From: Chthoniobacteraceae bacterium
Lineage (GTDB): Bacteria; Verrucomicrobiota; Verrucomicrobiia; Chthoniobacterales; Chthoniobacteraceae
Reading direction: 5' to 3'
Assembly: GCA_947471505.1 (NCBI GenBank)
Contig: CANIWM010000043.1
Location: 1-50,702 of the forward strand
DNA length: 50,702 nucleotides
Shown: piece by piece, positions 26,644 to 37,200 of the stretch
How the letters are laid out: each line of letters opens with the position of its first letter
How positions within the stretch are numbered: position 1 is the stretch's first letter
Position numbers and translations under genes: made by a program
Notes under the pieces: model-generated
Databases searched by the model: none
The model's input: only the letters and a program-made list of their open reading frames with translations
Told to the model about the DNA's origin: nothing

Positions 26644-27618
26644 CTACTTCGCCGTCCCGAAAAACTGGCGAATGACATCCTCAATCGGCGGTTCCTGCAC
26701 GCTCATATCCGTCACCGTGAAGCGCCCCATCACCTCTCGGCAAATCTCCATCACCTTGGGCCGGGCGACGCGGATGCGGACTTGGGTTTGCGTCTTCTCC
26801 AGCACCTCGCCAAACGCCGACAAGTCATGCTCCGCGCGCTCGGCAAAGGTGAACCCGAGAATCTTGTGGGCGGCAAACCGCTCGATGATTCCGCTCAGCG
26901 GGCCGTCGAAAAAGATGCGCCCGTGGTCGATGATGATGACGCGCTGGCAGAGCGCCTCAATGTCGCCCATGTAGTGACTCGTGAGCATGGTGACGATCTT
27001 GCGCTCGCGGTTGTAGTGCTGGAGAAATTCGCGGACTTTTTGCTGCGAAGTCACGTCGAGACCGATGGTCGGTTCATCGAGGAAAAGCACCTTCGGAGCG
27101 TGGAGGAGCGCGGCGATCAGCTCGAACTTCATTCGCTCGCCGAGGCTGAGTTCGCGGACCATAACGTCGAGCTTGTCGCGCACTTCGAGGATGCCGGTGA
27201 GGCCGTCCACGACATCGTTGTAGTCCTTTTGTGAGATGCCGTAAATCGTGCGGTTCAGCTCCAGAGATTCGCGTGCCGGGAGGTCCCACCAGAGCGCGTT
27301 CTTCTGGCCCATGAGGAGTGCAAATTGCCGCTTCAGAGCGTCCTCGCGTTTCCAAGGGATGTGGCCGAGCACGCGCGCCTCACCGCTCGTGGGATTGAGC
27401 AGGCCGCTGAGCATTTTGAGCACCGTCGTCTTTCCCGCGCCGTTGGGTCCGAGGAAGCCGACGCATTCGCCTTCCTCGATGGAAAACGAGACATCATCCG
27501 CCGCGCGAAGCTCTTCATATTCCCTGCGGAAAAGCCCACGGACAGCGCCCCAAAGCCCCGGCTTCTTTTTGTAGGTGCGGTAGATTTTCGTCAGGCCCTT
27601 GGCCTCGATAGCAGACAT
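26644..27618 (-). CDS. ABC transporter ATP-binding protein (ABC-2 export type)
   Basis: 324 residues. It contains Walker A GPNGAGKTT, the signature LSLGERMKFE, Walker B VLFLDEPTIGLD and the switch-histidine region MLTSHYMGDIEALC. A C-terminal extension of about 90 residues is usual for exporters of the daunorubicin-resistance class. Members normally sit beside two ABC-2 permease genes. None is present here: upstream is the sugar-dehydrogenase gene and downstream a convergent lipoprotein. The subunit must work with permeases encoded elsewhere, or it is orphaned. Confidence 0.92.
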   Translation of the reverse strand: MSAIEAKGLTKIYRTYKKKPGLWGAVRGLFRREYEELRAADDVSFSIEEGECVGFLGPNGAGKTTVLKMLSGLLNPTSGEARVLGHIPWKREDALKRQFALLMGQKNALWWDLPARESLELNRTIYGISQKDYNDVVDGLTGILEVRDKLDVMVRELSLGERMKFELIAALLHAPKVLFLDEPTIGLDVTSQQKVREFLQHYNRERKIVTMLTSHYMGDIEALCQRVIIIDHGRIFFDGPLSGIIERFAAHKILGFTFAERAEHDLSAFGEVLEKTQTQVRIRVARPKVMEICREVMGRFTVTDMSVQEPPIEDVIRQFFGTAK

Positions 27619-27670
27619 GCCGCCTATCTGTGCATCGGCTCGCGCGCCATGTCTATGCGCTTTGCGTTCT

Positions 27671-30214
27671 TCAATTCGCCACGTTCACCGAGATGCTTGT
27701 GGAGTGGGAGAGGCCGAGGTCGTCGAAGACGGTGAAGGTGAGCGTGTGGGGGCCGTTGGTGAGCGCGGTGGTGTCCCAGAGATTGTGTGCGCCGCCGTGG
27801 TGGTAGTGGCCCTCGGTGTTCGTGTCCGTGTAGGCGAGCGTGCCATCCACGCGGAACTCTGCGCGCACGCAGCGGTAGTCGTCGCTTCCATTTCCGAAGA
27901 ACTCGGCGGTGGCTCCGCTGACGGTCGCGCCGTCGGCAGGCACGAGGATTTGCGCGAGCGGCGCGGTGTTCGCGGCGGCGGTCACGGTGAAAGTCTGCGT
28001 GGCGGAGGGGTTGCGACCGTTGTAGGCGAGGAGGGTGAAAGTGGCGCTGGCGGGAGCTGCGGGCGTCCACACGAATGCGCCGGTGAGCGGGTCCACCTGG
28101 GCTCCCGCCGGGCCGCCGGGGAGCAGGAAGAAATTCGGCGCGGGCAGCCCGGTGGCGGTGGCCGTGTAGCGGAAGGGGAGCGTGGCCACGGCGGCGGCGG
28201 GTGCGGCGCTGGTGAACTTTGGCGGCGAGGGGTCGTTGTCCACCGTCGCGATGGAGAGCCGCTTTTCCGCGAAGCCGGAGGCGCGGATGCGGTAGGTAGC
28301 GGTGTCGTCGCTCGTGTTGCCGTCTTGCACGGCGGCAAAGGTGAGCGTTTGCGGCGTGGCCCAATTTGCTGGGGTGAAACGAAGGTTCGCGCCTTTGATG
28401 ATTTTTGAGCCTTTTCCACCGGGTGCGCGGGTGGTGACGACGGCGACGTTGCGCGCGGGCTGCGCGGCGAGGGAGACTTGTGCGGTGCCGCGCGTGCCCT
28501 CGGCGAGCTGGAGCGCGGTGGCGGAGAGCGTGAGGCCGGAGGCGCTGTCGTCGCCTGCGCGGATGAGCACGCTGGCGCTGGCTCCTGCGCCGATGAGTTC
28601 GATTTGCGCCTCGGTCGCCGTGCCGTTGGCGTCTTCCTCGACGGTGATGGTGACGGCTTGCGGCGTGGTGTAGTTCGCGGCGGTGAAGGTGAGCATCGCC
28701 GGGCTCAGGGTGACGCCTGCGGTCTCGGTGTGGACGACGATATTTGCCGAGCCCACCGGGGCGACTGCGGGGCGCACGGTGAACGTGGATTTTCCACCCT
28801 CGCGCATCAGCAGCGCCGTGGGTTGGGCGATAAGGCCCGTGGGGGCGTCGGCGGCGATGCGGCGGATTTCTCCGCTGCCGATGTCGGCGTAATACAGCGC
28901 GCCATCCGGCCCCGTGGCGATGTCGGTGACGCTGCCGAGATTCGTGGCAAAAGGCGTGACTCGCACCGGGCGCGAATCCGCCCCGAGTTCTGCGCGCATG
29001 ATGGCGCCAGCCACGTAATCCCCGTAGAAAAAGCTCCCGCGATACGCCGACGGGAAGGCCGTGCTCTCGTAGAACTCGCCGCCTGTGATCGAGCCGCCCT
29101 GCACGAGCGGCGCGACGTTGCCCGAGTTGGCCGTGCCGGTGCTCGTAGCACCCGTGAGCGCGCAAGTGGTGGACGTGGTGCTGGCGACAAAGTAGTGCCC
29201 GTTCAGCGCGCCCGCGCCGCCCACCGTGAGCGCCTGCCCGACGCGATACACATGCGCCGTCGTCGTCGTAAGTGTGGCTGCGCCGGTGCTCGCGTTGGCC
29301 GTGAGCGAGCCGACGGTGCGCTGCTGGTCCACATCGCCGAAGTCGTCCGTTTTATACTGGATGACGGGGTGCGCAAACGGACGAGGGAAGGGCGTGGTGT
29401 AGCGCGGGGCGGTGGGTTGGTTGCCCTCGTAGTTGTCGTAGCCGCCGTCCTCGCCGGCGTTCAGCACGAAGACTTGTTCGTAGCCGGGGCCGCTGTTCGG
29501 CTCGGTCTGGCCATCGGGCGTGGAGCCGACGACATTCAGCCAGAGCCGCCCGGTGCGCGCGTGAAAGGTGAGCGTGAAGGGATTGCGAAATCCGGTCGCC
29601 CAGATGTAGTCGTTGTTCGGCCCTGCGCCGTCTCGGAAGGGGTTGTCGGCGGGCACGGTGCCGTCGCGGTTTGCGCGGCCCACTTTTGCGGCAAGAGAGG
29701 TGAGGTTGCCATCCACGCCGCGCTTGTCGCCGAGGTCGCCGACGGCCCAGTAGAGCTTCCCGTCCGCGCCAAAACCGAGCGCGCCGCCGTCGTGGTTCGC
29801 GCCGAGCGTGGGCAAGCCGGTGACGATATTCGTGCGTGCGGTGCCAGTGCCGTTCACGTCCGTAAAGCGCACGATGCGTTGCTCGGAATCGCTGACGGTG
29901 ACGAAGACATACACGAAGTGGTTCGTGGCAAAATCGGGGTCGAAAGCCACGGCCAGCACGCCGCATTCGCTGCCGGAATACACCTGCGGAAACGTGGCGA
30001 ACGGCGTCGCCTGCACCACGCCATCGTGCACGATGCGGATGCCGTCGTTTTTCTCCGTGACGAAGAGCCGCCGCGAGCCGTCCGGTGCCCAAGCGATGCC
30101 CACCGGCTCGCTCAGCCCCGTGGCCCACGAAGTATCGCTGAAGCCCGAGTCCACCATGTCTCCCCGCGCTGTGGCTGCGAGGGCGAGAGCGGCGAGGAAC
30201 GCGCGGCGCTTCAT
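27671..30214 (-). CDS. Secreted PQQ-type sugar dehydrogenase (GSDH family) with C-terminal beta modules
   Basis: 847 residues with signal peptide MKRRAFLAALALAATARG. The first half is a soluble-aldose/sorbosone dehydrogenase propeller: EPVGIAWAPDG, LAVAFDPDF, NHDGGALGFGADGKLYWAVGD, GFRNPFTLTF and DIATGPDGALYYAD. A roughly 70-residue beta-rich insert (VYRVGQALTVGG, ALNGHYFVAS) interrupts the propeller before ITGGEFYES. The second half carries Calx-beta/Ig-like modules ending in an HxH-containing domain (TEGHYHHGG). It would oxidise sugars or alcohols in the periplasm or outside the cell using PQQ. No PQQ biosynthesis genes are nearby. Its ATG overlaps the lysyl-oxidase stop (ATGA), so the pair is translationally coupled. 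Confidence 0.86.
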   Translation of the reverse strand: MKRRAFLAALALAATARGDMVDSGFSDTSWATGLSEPVGIAWAPDGSRRLFVTEKNDGIRIVHDGVVQATPFATFPQVYSGSECGVLAVAFDPDFATNHFVYVFVTVSDSEQRIVRFTDVNGTGTARTNIVTGLPTLGANHDGGALGFGADGKLYWAVGDLGDKRGVDGNLTSLAAKVGRANRDGTVPADNPFRDGAGPNNDYIWATGFRNPFTLTFHARTGRLWLNVVGSTPDGQTEPNSGPGYEQVFVLNAGEDGGYDNYEGNQPTAPRYTTPFPRPFAHPVIQYKTDDFGDVDQQRTVGSLTANASTGAATLTTTTAHVYRVGQALTVGGAGALNGHYFVASTTSTTCALTGATSTGTANSGNVAPLVQGGSITGGEFYESTAFPSAYRGSFFYGDYVAGAIMRAELGADSRPVRVTPFATNLGSVTDIATGPDGALYYADIGSGEIRRIAADAPTGLIAQPTALLMREGGKSTFTVRPAVAPVGSANIVVHTETAGVTLSPAMLTFTAANYTTPQAVTITVEEDANGTATEAQIELIGAGASASVLIRAGDDSASGLTLSATALQLAEGTRGTAQVSLAAQPARNVAVVTTRAPGGKGSKIIKGANLRFTPANWATPQTLTFAAVQDGNTSDDTATYRIRASGFAEKRLSIATVDNDPSPPKFTSAAPAAAVATLPFRYTATATGLPAPNFFLLPGGPAGAQVDPLTGAFVWTPAAPASATFTLLAYNGRNPSATQTFTVTAAANTAPLAQILVPADGATVSGATAEFFGNGSDDYRCVRAEFRVDGTLAYTDTNTEGHYHHGGAHNLWDTTALTNGPHTLTFTVFDDLGLSHSTSISVNVAN

Positions 30215-31743
30215 GGCGCGGGGATGGTCACGGGGACGGTGGAAGTATTGTTCGTCACATCGCTTTCCAAGATCACGAGGTCTGGATTCATCGTCACTTC
30301 GAGGAAGTAGTCTCCCGCAGGCACGCCATCAATTTCCACCCACTGCCCCGGCAGCCCCGCATCATACACGTCCGACCAGCCCGCCGTGATTCCCTGCATG
30401 TCGCAGGAGAACTGACCATCCGCAGCGCCGGGGTCCCATTGGTAGCCATCGAGGAGGCAAAAGCTGACCTTCCGTCCTGTCGCCACGACATCGCCCGCGC
30501 CATTCAGGAGTCGGTACCGCGCGAAGCCCTTGAAGTGGTAGTGCCCGTGGCAGTCTGCGTATTCAAAAGCCGGATTCCCCTCCGGCGCAGGCAGCACGAT
30601 ATTCGACAGGCCGATGTTGCGCGTCTCCGTGCTAAAGCGCAGCAGTCGGTGCGTACCCGCAGTAATCATCCCCTCCTGCACCTCGCAATCCGTCTCATTA
30701 AAAGTCTCCAGGGAAATTTCCGGCTGGAGCGCATCGGGCCAGACGATGAGGTCCGCCCCTTCCGAACGCTGCGACACCGAGAGCGTGCAGTGGCGATAAT
30801 CCGACACCCCTCGCACGCCGACGAACCAATCCCCCGCAGCCGCATGCTTCACGCGCAGTGTCGCGTTGTTGCCGTGGGCGTTCGCGGCATAGTCAAAGCT
30901 CCGTGTCGTGGGCGGCGTCCCGTGCTTCACGAGGATACGCGAGTCGCCCGTGCCGTCCGCCGTTTGGAAGACCAAATCCCGGTCACCGCTCGTCGTGAAT
31001 TTGAAAATCGCCATAGTTCCCGTCCGCCCGGCTAGGTGTCGCGCAGGGATGCCGCTCGCCAGCGTTGCCGTAGTGCCCTCCGCCTTCGCATCGTAAAATG
31101 CGCGCGCCACCGGGCCGGGAGCACCTTTCTTTGGGAAAAATCGCGCACGCAAATCCGTCGCAGAGGTGATCTCGATGGCCCTCTCCACTCTTGGCGAAGT
31201 CGCGATAGGGTCCGAGCCATCCGTCGTGTAGCGCAGGACCCCAGTGACTTGCACGGGCTTGTAAACGGCCACTTTTCCCACGCCTGCAAACACCGCGGAC
31301 GATGGCGAAAATCGCGGCAAGTGGTCCACGCGCCGCACGACATTGTAAGTCACCGTCATGGCCATCCCCGACACCGGTTCATAGGTGCGCAGCCCGATGT
31401 AATTCGCACCCACTGTGGGCATGGCCACCGCGACTCGCTCGTTGTTGTCGCCGCCCGCGCTCTCGTGGTCGAACAGGTCATCTGTAGGATGCGCCCCCGC
31501 TCGATGCACGATGTCGCAATCGCCCGTGCCGCCCCAAGTCTTGATGACGAGATTCGTCGCGCCCACCGGCAAATCCACGCGCCAGACGACGAACTCGTTG
31601 CTGCCCAAACTCAGATTCCGCACCGTCTCACCGCGCTGGATGCTCTTTGGAAAAGGAGTCACTTCCCCATCGTGCGCCATCGCCCCCGATGGAGCGAGCA
31701 GCGCGGAAAAGAGGCACAAAACGGCAGATCGGATTTTCAACAT
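30211..31743 (-). CDS. Bacterial lysyl oxidase with N-terminal beta domains
   Basis: 510 residues from ATG 31743 (MLKIRSAVLCLFSALLAPSGAMA, a signal peptide). Residues about 25-320 contain pre-peptidase-like beta domains. Residues about 330-510 match animal and bacterial lysyl oxidase. The copper motif CHGHYHFKG holds His at about 399, 401 and 403. GRKVSFC and DVYDAGLPGQW hold the Lys (about 425) and Tyr (about 460) that form the lysine tyrosylquinone cofactor in known enzymes. The ESDVTNN end block is also present. It should be a secreted copper amine oxidase acting on lysine side chains or amines. It is coupled to the downstream PQQ-dehydrogenase gene by an ATGA overlap. Confidence 0.9.
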   Translation of the reverse strand: MLKIRSAVLCLFSALLAPSGAMAHDGEVTPFPKSIQRGETVRNLSLGSNEFVVWRVDLPVGATNLVIKTWGGTGDCDIVHRAGAHPTDDLFDHESAGGDNNERVAVAMPTVGANYIGLRTYEPVSGMAMTVTYNVVRRVDHLPRFSPSSAVFAGVGKVAVYKPVQVTGVLRYTTDGSDPIATSPRVERAIEITSATDLRARFFPKKGAPGPVARAFYDAKAEGTTATLASGIPARHLAGRTGTMAIFKFTTSGDRDLVFQTADGTGDSRILVKHGTPPTTRSFDYAANAHGNNATLRVKHAAAGDWFVGVRGVSDYRHCTLSVSQRSEGADLIVWPDALQPEISLETFNETDCEVQEGMITAGTHRLLRFSTETRNIGLSNIVLPAPEGNPAFEYADCHGHYHFKGFARYRLLNGAGDVVATGRKVSFCLLDGYQWDPGAADGQFSCDMQGITAGWSDVYDAGLPGQWVEIDGVPAGDYFLEVTMNPDLVILESDVTNNTSTVPVTIPAP

Positions 31744-31818
31744 GCGGAACCCTGTCGCCGAATCCCAGAAACTGCACAAGCGATAACCACGCGGCTATCG
31801 AGTCACCCCACCCATTCC

Positions 31819-32469
31819 TTAATGTTTTTTCTTCTTTTTGTCGTCGTCGTCGGACTTGCCGCCGTTCTCGGCTTTCCACTTCGCGACAGCTTCGCGCTGC
31901 TTATATTCCTCAACTTTTTGCTGATACTGGTACTGCTTCTTTTGGTTCTCCAGTTCGGCTTTGTATTTGGCCTGATTCAGCTCGGCGCGGTTGGAGGCGA
32001 CTTTCTGGGTGTACTGGTATTGCTTCTTCTCCTGCTCGTAGTTGTAGCGGGCTTGGCGCTCTTTCCACTCGTTCTGCTGCTTGGCGACTTCGAGTTTCTC
32101 TTTGTTCTTCGCGTAGTTGTATTTCGCCTCGGCTTCGCGCTGGTTTTGTTGGGCTTTGTAACGGGCGATGGCTTCGCGGTTGCGGTTGTATTGGTCGTTC
32201 GAGATGTAAACGCGGTCCCGGCCTGAGTTGTAGTAGTAGCGGTCGCTATCGTGGTCGTGGTGGCAGGCCCGCCCGTCGATGTAGATGACTTCTTCCACGT
32301 AGCGCGGCCCGCCGTAGCCGTAGCCGCCGCCGTAAGCGTAGTCATCGGCGTAGCCGCGACCGTAGGATGGCCCGTAGTTGGAAGCATAGCCGTAGCCACC
32401 TCCAGTGACACAGCCCGACATGGTGGTGACGGCGATTGCAGCGATTGTGGTAGCAAGGATTTTATTCAT
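31819..32469 (-). CDS. Tyr/Gly-rich lipoprotein with a coiled-coil tail
   Basis: 216 residues. The lipobox TTMSGC puts the lipid-modified cysteine at residue 20. A Gly/Tyr-rich stretch (about 22-55) and a HxHD segment follow. From about residue 95 there is a long Lys/Gln/Glu/Tyr-rich helix with repeated KKQYQY and KYNYA patterns, likely a coiled coil. It ends in a DDDDKKKKKH tail. No enzyme motif was seen. It may link or space envelope layers, which is inference. It lies 61 bases after the TPR gene and 75 bases before the lysyl-oxidase gene, all on the same strand. Confidence 0.8.
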   Translation of the reverse strand: MNKILATTIAAIAVTTMSGCVTGGGYGYASNYGPSYGRGYADDYAYGGGYGYGGPRYVEEVIYIDGRACHHDHDSDRYYYNSGRDRVYISNDQYNRNREAIARYKAQQNQREAEAKYNYAKNKEKLEVAKQQNEWKERQARYNYEQEKKQYQYTQKVASNRAELNQAKYKAELENQKKQYQYQQKVEEYKQREAVAKWKAENGGKSDDDDKKKKKH

Positions 32470-32530
32470 GGAATGATTTGTTGTTCGCAGGGTGAGACTT
32501 GTTGCGGGTGAAATCTATTCAGCGGTTTTT

Positions 32531-33991
32531 CTAGCTCCCGTAGCTGCTCTCTACGCGTTGTGCGACGTCAAGGTAGCCGTAGTCCACTTCGTAGATGAGC
32601 TTTAGGTTTTCGAGGTATTCCTCTTTTTTGCCCATCTTTTCGAGGACCATCGCCAGCTTATAGACGATCTCTTTTTTGAGGTTGTCCATCACGAGCATCT
32701 CGCTGGCAGCACTCTTGAAGGTGGAGACAGCGAGATCGTTCATCGCTTTTTCGACGAAGCATTGACCGAGGAGGTTCATCGCTTTGAGGCGGACGTTTGG
32801 GTTTTGCCGGGCGCGCTGGAGTTCGGGGATGGCGTCGGTGAACCGGCCTGCCCTCATGAGCACATCGCCGTATTCAAAGCGGAGAGCGAGATCCGTCGGG
32901 TTGTCGTCCACGCGCTTCTTGGCGACTTCGAGGAGGGTCGCGGAACGCTGTTCGCGGAGGTTCGCCAGCTCGTCCACATACGGGAGAACTTCGGGGTGCG
33001 TCGCATCTTCGACGGAGCTCAGCCACTCTTCGAGAGCGGTGATTCGCCGGTCGAGTTTCTTCATCTGGAGGTCGTTGAACTTCCGCTGAATGTTCGGGTC
33101 GCCGCTGTTGAGGATCGTGTTGCTGTGTCCGTAGTACCAGACGGCGCTATCGAGGTGCGCTTCCGCCTCCTCGGCGGGTTGGTTTTCGGCGATGGAGACT
33201 TCGTAGAGTTGCTCGTAGAGCGAGGCCATGCGCTTGGAATTATCCACATGCGACTGATTCTGCTCCCACTCGGGGTAAAGGTCGGCGATTTGCCCCGAGA
33301 TTTGCTCCACAGTGCGGACGATCTTGCCCTTGGCTTCGAGCTTGTTTGTCTCGTCTTGATTCTTGATGAGGTCGCGAAAGCTCGCCGTGCCGCCGGTACC
33401 TGCGCTGTTTTCCCAGCCGCCCTTTTTCATCGTGGAAGAAGCGGACGAGTCCTTGCCTTTCTTCGTCGCCTCGAGGTCCTTCGGGTTTACTTGCAGGATG
33501 CGATTGCAGATGGCGACGGCCTTATCGCTTTCGCCGAGCGAAATGTAATGATCAGCGAGTTGGTGCATGATCTTCGTATCGTTCGGGTTCGCCGCCACGA
33601 GCGTTTCAAGGGCGAACGAGGCTGTTTCGGGCATCTCTGCTTTTTTTGCAGCCTCAAACAGAAGCTGGTTTGCCTGAACGCTCTTTGGGTCCGTCGCGAG
33701 GGTCTTCTCGGCGATCTCAATCGCGGCCATCGGGTCCTTTTTCACCGTGCTCGAAGCGGTGAGGCCGAGCGTGGTGCTTTGGAGCGTCATGCCCGATTTT
33801 TTGCCTTTCGTTGCGCCGAGGGCGGCTGCGCGGACGAGCTTTCGCCCGTCGAGGAAATTGGGCACCTCTTTCAGCACACTTTGCATGAGCTGAATGACGT
33901 ATCCGTGGTTTCCGATTTCGTTTGCCGAGCGTGCTTTTAGGTAAAGGGCGCGCTGGGAAGATGTGAGCTGATTTTCTGAAATTAAGGCCAT
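32531..33991 (-). CDS. TPR-repeat protein
   Basis: 486 residues from ATG 33991 (MALISENQLTSSQ). An upstream frame to 34171 adds 60 residues without the TPR pattern. Tetratricopeptide-like helix pairs are visible: AIEIAEKTLATDPKSVQANQ, MHQLADHYISLGESDKAVAI and LRFEYGDVLMRAGRFTDAIP. A middle segment rich in Lys, Ser and Thr (about 230-270) separates two TPR blocks. No signal peptide is present, so it is probably cytoplasmic or a scaffold. It diverges from the PSCyt1 gene at 34215 across a 223-base gap. A partner cannot be named. Confidence 0.83.
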   Translation of the reverse strand: MALISENQLTSSQRALYLKARSANEIGNHGYVIQLMQSVLKEVPNFLDGRKLVRAAALGATKGKKSGMTLQSTTLGLTASSTVKKDPMAAIEIAEKTLATDPKSVQANQLLFEAAKKAEMPETASFALETLVAANPNDTKIMHQLADHYISLGESDKAVAICNRILQVNPKDLEATKKGKDSSASSTMKKGGWENSAGTGGTASFRDLIKNQDETNKLEAKGKIVRTVEQISGQIADLYPEWEQNQSHVDNSKRMASLYEQLYEVSIAENQPAEEAEAHLDSAVWYYGHSNTILNSGDPNIQRKFNDLQMKKLDRRITALEEWLSSVEDATHPEVLPYVDELANLREQRSATLLEVAKKRVDDNPTDLALRFEYGDVLMRAGRFTDAIPELQRARQNPNVRLKAMNLLGQCFVEKAMNDLAVSTFKSAASEMLVMDNLKKEIVYKLAMVLEKMGKKEEYLENLKLIYEVDYGYLDVAQRVESSYGS

Positions 33992-34214
33992 ATAATCCGG
34001 GAAGACGGGACGGTAGCAGCCAACTTTCTTTCTGACAATGGCTCTAACAAACTTTTCTCGAAGATTGTCGATTTGCCATCGTGAACCGGCGTGCGGCCGT
34101 TTGGAATGGCCGCCCTGCACATTTCCCAATGAAGGAGCGCATTTATCTGGTCGTGCGCCAATTATTTTCATGCCCGTGGGTTAAAAGTCGCTTAGAATGC
34201 TGTTATATACTGTT

Positions 34215-37200
34215 ATGGACCAAACGCACCGCACTTTTCTCGCCCTCGCCGTCTTGTCTCTCTCGCCCGCTTGGGCTGCGGAGCCGACCAAGGAGCAGCT
34301 CGATTTTTTCGAGCAAAAGGTCCGTCCGATTCTCTCCGAGCACTGCTATTCTTGCCACAGCACCGAGCAGGGGAAATCGAAGGGCGGCCTCACGCTCGAC
34401 ACTCGCGTCGGCTGGGAAAAGGGCGGGGAAGGCGGGGCTTCGATCATACCCGGTAATGTCGAGAAGTCGTTGCTCTACAAAGCCCTCACTTACACCGATG
34501 CCGACCTCAAGATGCCGCCATCGAGCAAGGGCGGAAAGCTCTCCGATGCGCAGATTGCGGACATTTCCGCGTGGATCAAAATGGGCGCACCGGACCCGCG
34601 CAAGGAGGGCGAGAAGAAGTCGAAGCTCTCGGGCTTGACCCCGAAGGCGAAGGCGCACTGGGCATTTCAACCAGTGAAGATGCCAGCTTTCCCTCAGCCG
34701 AAGAACCCGCAGTGGGCGAAGACTCCGGTGGACACGTTCATTTTACAAAAGCTCCAGGATAACGGCATGTCGCCCTCGCCCGATGCGGACCGCGAGACGT
34801 TGCTGCGCCGGGTGACGCTCGACCTCACTGGTCTGCCCCCGACCTTCGCGGAGGTGAATGCGTTCCTCGCGGATATGGACGCGAACGCGTTTGAGAAAGT
34901 CGTGAATCGGCTGCTGATGTCGCCGGCATACGGCGAGCGTTGGGGCCGCCATTGGCTCGATACGGCGCGTTACAGCGATACCATTGGCGGCGAGCGCAAC
35001 GCGAACCGCACGACCGAGTATCGCTACCCGGATGCGTGGACGTATCGGGATTACGTCATCCGCGCGTTTAACGAGGACAAGCCCTACGACCAGTTCATTA
35101 AAGAGCAGCTCGCGGCCGATTTGCTGCCGGATAAAAAGGAGAACGATCCACGGCTTGCGGCGCTCGGCTTCCTCACCGTCGGCGAGCGGTTCAAGAACGT
35201 GAACGACATCATTAACGATCGGATCGACACAATGTCGAAGAGCTTCCTCGCCCTCACCGTTGCTTGCGCGCGCTGCCACGATCACATGTTCGACCCCATC
35301 CCCACGCGGGACTATTACGCTCTGCACGGCGTCTTCGCGAGCACCATGGAACCGGAGAACAAGCCTTCGCTGAACGACCGCGCCAACGAGCAGCAGCGCA
35401 AAGACTTCGAGGCAAAAATGACCGCCGGAACCGTTGAGTTGCGCAACCACTACTTCGACACAGTGGGCGGGTTTCTCAAGGATTTCTACCGCGTGCCCGC
35501 AGCGTATTTGAAAGCCGCGACGCTTGCCGTTAATCGTTCCAGCGAGGAGGCAATCAAGGCCCGTAATGCGCTGATTCACGACAACAAACTCGAAGAGCAG
35601 TTCGTCCAGTACTTGACGCGTGGGATGCAACGGAACCCTTCCGTATGGGGACCGTTGGCGCAGGTGAAATCTGGCGGCTACCACTCGAAAACCATCGCAT
35701 CCAACCCGGAGAAGCTGGCGAAGATGGAAGAGAAGCTCGGCGAAAAGGCGGGCGAGAAAGCCGCGATGATCGCGAAGCAAATCGCCGACCGCTCCAAGGC
35801 CGGCGTGAACCCGCTGGTAGATGCCGCATTTTCCGCGAAGCAGCCGAAGACCGTGGACGAGGCTATCCAAGTGTATGTCGAGCTGTTCGCCAGTATGAAG
35901 GACAAGGCGACTGGCTTGATCCCTGCGATGAAGAAGGCCACGAGCCAATCCGTCCCCGGCTACGACGACGCCACCATCGACTTGTTGCGTGGGCCTTTTG
36001 AAATGGTCGCTGCGCCGCTGGCCAGTCGCGATTGGGTGGAGAACGCCGTCCTTGCTTGGCCCAACCAAATCCGTGGCCGCGCCAAACTGAACTTCGGCGA
36101 GCTGAACCTCCTTGAAACCTCCCACCCTGGCGCACCGGCCCACGCCATGGTCGTCGCGGACAAAGCTAAGGCGACCAACTCTCCTATCTTCCTACGCGGC
36201 CTCCAGACGGTGAAGGGCGACATTGTACCTCGTGGCTTCCTCGAAATCCTCAGCCCCGGCCACAAGCCCGTCGAGTTTCACCAAGGCAGCGGACGCCTCG
36301 AACTCGCGGAGAACATCGCCAGCAAGACCAACCCGCTCACCGCGCGAGTCATCGTCAACCGCGTCTGGATGCACCATTTCGGCGAAGGTCTCGTCCGCAC
36401 GCCAGACGACCTCGGCGTCATGTGCGAGCCACCGTCGCACCCCGAGCTGCTCGACTACCTCGCCAGCTACCTCATGCAGAAAAACTGGAGCATCAAGTCT
36501 CTCCACAAGCTCATCGTCATGAGCCGCGTCTATCAAGTCTCCAGCCACACCCGCTCCGAGTACGCCGCGAAAGACCCGGAGAACAAACTGCTGTGGCGCG
36601 CCAATGTCCGGCGGCTCGACTTCGAGGCGACGCGCGACTCCCTCCTTGTCTATAGCGGGCAGCTCGATCGTACCATCGGCGGAAAACCCATCAACCTCAC
36701 CGACGAGCCCTACAGCTTCCGCCGCAGCGTCTATGGCTATGTCGATCGCGGCAACCTTCCCGACCTTATGGCCCACTTCGACTTCAGCGACCCTGATATG
36801 CCAAACTCCAAGCGCACCACCACCGTCGTCCCACAACAGGCGCTCTTCTTAATGAACAGCCCCATGGCCGTTGACGTCGCCCGGAAGATCCTCCTCCGCC
36901 CTGAAGTCGCCAATGCCGGCGCGGACGTGCAGCGCATCATGGCGATACACCGCATTATCTTCCAACGTGCGGCGAGGCCCGACGAAGCACAGCTAGGCCT
37001 AGCCTTCATTCACTCCGAAAGCGGCCAGCAAGTGCAAGTCGAGCAAGCCATGAAGAGCAAAGTCGCAAGCGCGGACAAACGCGCCGACCAGAAAGCCAAA
37101 CGCAAAGTCGCGGGCAACGAAGCAAACTTCGGCTCCATCAAAAACGAAGGCAATATTGTCCAGCGCAAAGTCCTAACCCCGTGGGAAACCTACATTCAGG

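Noticed and set aside
26623-26649. AAGTAGCC/GGCTACTT inverted repeat between convergent genes as a terminator
   Set aside because: There is no T run on either side and it overlaps both coding ends; it may still form a hairpin but is not a clear terminator.
28478-30310. A 610-codon open frame on the plus strand
   Set aside because: It is opposite the sugar-dehydrogenase gene, low in complexity and rich in Gly, Arg and Ala, with no domain.
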